From the NCBI GenBank assembly GCA_016191225.1, contig JACPPC010000001.1:248001-312000 (forward strand): 64,000 nt of DNA, in the 5' to 3' direction. Shown one piece after another: positions 62,342 to 64,000 of the stretch; position 1 is the stretch's first letter, and every line of letters starts with the position of its first letter. The position numbers and the translations under genes were made by a program. Below the pieces are notes generated by a model. It had not been told where the DNA came from. It searched no databases and was given only the letters and a program-made list of their open reading frames with translations. This DNA comes from Gemmatimonadota bacterium (GTDB lineage Bacteria; Gemmatimonadota; Gemmatimonadetes; Gemmatimonadales; Gemmatimonadaceae).

Positions 62342-63533
62342 GCTCGCACCGCGACGCCGGCTGGCGTCCGTCGTGGCGCTGCTGATCGGCGCCACGGCCG
62401 GCGCGGCGCCCGCGCAGCGCATGCGCGCGAGTGCCCCTGCCCTCGTGCCCGCCCCGGCGGCGCCGACCTCGTCGATCCGACGCTCGTTCGACGCGCTCCA
62501 GGACTCGGTGCGGGTCGCCGCAGACGAGGACGCCGAACGGCGCCGCCGGGAGCGCGAGGTGCGGCGCGACACGATACGCGCCGGCGCGCTCATCGTGGCC
62601 GCCGACCCCCCATGGGCGGGCGCCGCGGCGGTGGGGGCGGTGGGGGCGCGGGCCCGGCTCGAGCCGCTCTTCGGGGCCGAGCGCCTCGCGCGCATCCTCG
62701 ACCAGGTGGTGATCGTCGTCGCCACGCAGGATACGGGCGGCGTGCGCCTCACCGCGCTCGAGCCCGAGATCCGCGCCGTCCGCGGCCCGGTGGTCATTCG
62801 CGGCACGGACGAGCTGCCGCGCGACGAGCACTGGCTCCCCCACGCGATCGAGCGCTGGCTCGTGAACGCGATCACCGCCGAGATCAGCGACCACGCCGAC
62901 CGGGCCCTGATTCGCTGGCGCGAGCTGCCGACGCCCGACAGCGTGCTGCACGCGCAGGCCCTGTCGGCGGCGTACGTGGACCTCACCTTCGCCGCGTCCA
63001 TTCCAGCCCGTCGCTGCTTTACCGGCGACACCGGCGGTTGCGCCGTCGCCCTGGGCATCGTGCCCGCCCCCACCGTGCTCGACAGCCTCTTCACGCGCGA
63101 CGACCGGCGCGCCCTCGGCCGGATCCGGTGGCGCGCGCTCCACCTGCGCGCGGCCGGCTCCGACACCGCCACGAATCCTTGTGACGCCGTGCCCGCCACG
63201 CCGGCCTGCGAACGCTTCGTGCGCGGACTGCCACAGGCCCAGTGGCCGGCGCCAATGGGAAAGCTCCCCCGCGAGGTGCTGATCGGCACCGCCTTCGAGC
63301 TCGGGGGTGCCGGGGCGGCAGATCGCCTGCTGGCCGACAGCACCGCGCCGCTCGTGGCGCGCCTCGAGCGCGCCGCCGGCGTGCCGCGCGACTCGCTGCT
63401 GCGTGTCTGGCAGCGGCGCATGATCGCCGCGCGCCCGACGCCGATGCCGTTGCGCCGGCGCGACGTGTTCCTCGCCCTCGCCAGCGTGGTGGTCGTGGCG
63501 GGAGCCGGCCTCGTTCGCTGGAGCCGCCCGTGA
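62334..63533 (+). CDS. exported protein of unknown function with C-terminal helix
   Basis: A 399-aa product. The N-terminus is a signal peptide (~1-27, VVALLIGATAGAAPAQ). A basic/acidic helical stretch follows (DEDAERRRREREVRRDTIRA, ~60-80). The centre has two Cys pairs (RRCFTGDTGGC and NPCDAVPATPAC) and DEHWLPHAIERWLVNAITAE. A single membrane helix lies at the end (VFLALASVVVVAGAGL), so the body is probably periplasmic and anchored. No family is recognised. It overlaps the permease by 8 bases and the next gene by 4, so it belongs to the same transcription unit. Confidence 0.72.
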   Translation: MSRLAPRRRLASVVALLIGATAGAAPAQRMRASAPALVPAPAAPTSSIRRSFDALQDSVRVAADEDAERRRREREVRRDTIRAGALIVAADPPWAGAAAVGAVGARARLEPLFGAERLARILDQVVIVVATQDTGGVRLTALEPEIRAVRGPVVIRGTDELPRDEHWLPHAIERWLVNAITAEISDHADRALIRWRELPTPDSVLHAQALSAAYVDLTFAASIPARRCFTGDTGGCAVALGIVPAPTVLDSLFTRDDRRALGRIRWRALHLRAAGSDTATNPCDAVPATPACERFVRGLPQAQWPAPMGKLPREVLIGTAFELGGAGAADRLLADSTAPLVARLERAAGVPRDSLLRVWQRRMIAARPTPMPLRRRDVFLALASVVVVAGAGLVRWSRP

Positions 63534-64000
63534 GCAGCGCCCGGAAGGCGACCCTCGTGGGTACGATCGCTGTTGCGCTCGTGGCGCTCGTGGTGTGGCG
63601 CCTGGGCCCCGCCCCCGGGGCTCGCGCCGACGCACGGCGCGCTCGCGACCAACGATCCAGTGCAACAGGCGCACTGCGGGATCGGCTCGACCGCGCGACG
63701 GAACTGCTCGTGCTCGCCGAGCGCCGCGACTCGATCATGCGACTGCTGGCCGGTCGCGAGTGGCCTGCCGAGTCGCTCCTCGTGCTCGCTGACCCCGGGC
63801 TGCCAGCCTGGCGCGTCCAGGCGAGCGTGCAGCCCATGCGGCGGCAGTGGGAGTCGGCGCAGCCCGTCACGCCCGGATATCGGGTCGCGTTCGTGCTCGT
63901 CTCCGCCACGTCCTTGGCGATCCATGGCATTTATCGGGGGGCCGGGGCCGCCCGCGTGCGACATGTCCTGCCAGACGCGACCGACGGGCGCACCTGCCTC
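63530..64000 (+). CDS. membrane-anchored protein, 3' end outside window
   Basis: A frame open from GTG 63530 to the window end (157 codons seen). The N-terminus has one membrane helix (LVGTIAVALVALVVWRLG), followed by an Arg-rich helical stretch (ALRDRLDRATELLVLAERRD). A second hydrophobic segment may occur near YRVAFVLVSATSLAIHGIYR (~120-140). It overlaps the previous stop by 4 bases. No family is recognised; its function may be linked to 62334-63533. Confidence 0.6.
   Translation, partial: MSSARKATLVGTIAVALVALVVWRLGPAPGARADARRARDQRSSATGALRDRLDRATELLVLAERRDSIMRLLAGREWPAESLLVLADPGLPAWRVQASVQPMRRQWESAQPVTPGYRVAFVLVSATSLAIHGIYRGAGAARVRHVLPDATDGRTCL

Overview
The window is very GC-rich (about 70 % or more by eye) with the strong third-position G/C bias that makes most reading frames look open. 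Gene content fits a Gram-negative environmental bacterium: RND metal efflux, a Wza/Wzc/Wzx/Wzy exopolysaccharide locus and a PEP-CTERM protein. The overall style suggests Gemmatimonadota or a relative. That placement is an inference; there is no rRNA or other marker gene here.

Region 1 (1-17697, + strand) is a heavy-metal efflux block. It holds two consecutive modules, each with an outer-membrane channel, periplasmic adaptor, HME-type RND pump and P1B-type ATPase. A small His- or Cys-bearing protein followed at once by a hairpin heads each module. The first channel gene carries a one-base frameshift. The block ends near tRNA-Pro(GGG).

Region 2 (18.2-25.5 kb) is mixed. It has tRNA-Pro, a decayed S41 peptidase gene, a 68-aa orphan with a strong ribosome-binding site, an orphan KdpE-like response regulator, a lipoprotein, a sterol-desaturase-family enzyme, a PilT-like ATPase with altered catalytic motifs, a small membrane protein, and an intergenic inverted repeat.

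Region 3 (25474-55753) is the exopolysaccharide locus. wzc and wza homologues run leftward. About twenty genes run rightward with almost every stop and start overlapping by 1-8 bases: glycosyltransferases, methyltransferases, a deacetylase, an acyltransferase, two asparagine-synthase homologues (one without the amidotransferase cysteine), flippase, polymerase, a WecA-like initiating transferase and GDP-fucose synthase. One gene encodes two complete GT4 enzymes in a single 809-aa chain.

Region 4 (55.9-64 kb) holds secreted proteins, a likely frameshifted small gene, a 32-aa membrane peptide, an RMD1/DUF155 protein, a PEP-CTERM protein, tRNA-Gly(CCC), and a GntR(YtrA)-ABC ATPase-permease operon preceded by a near-perfect 26-bp palindrome. 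Two linked hypothetical genes follow, the last running off the window. Dispersed short repeats (TCGCTTCGCTCAGG family) lie at gene 3' ends and in spacers.
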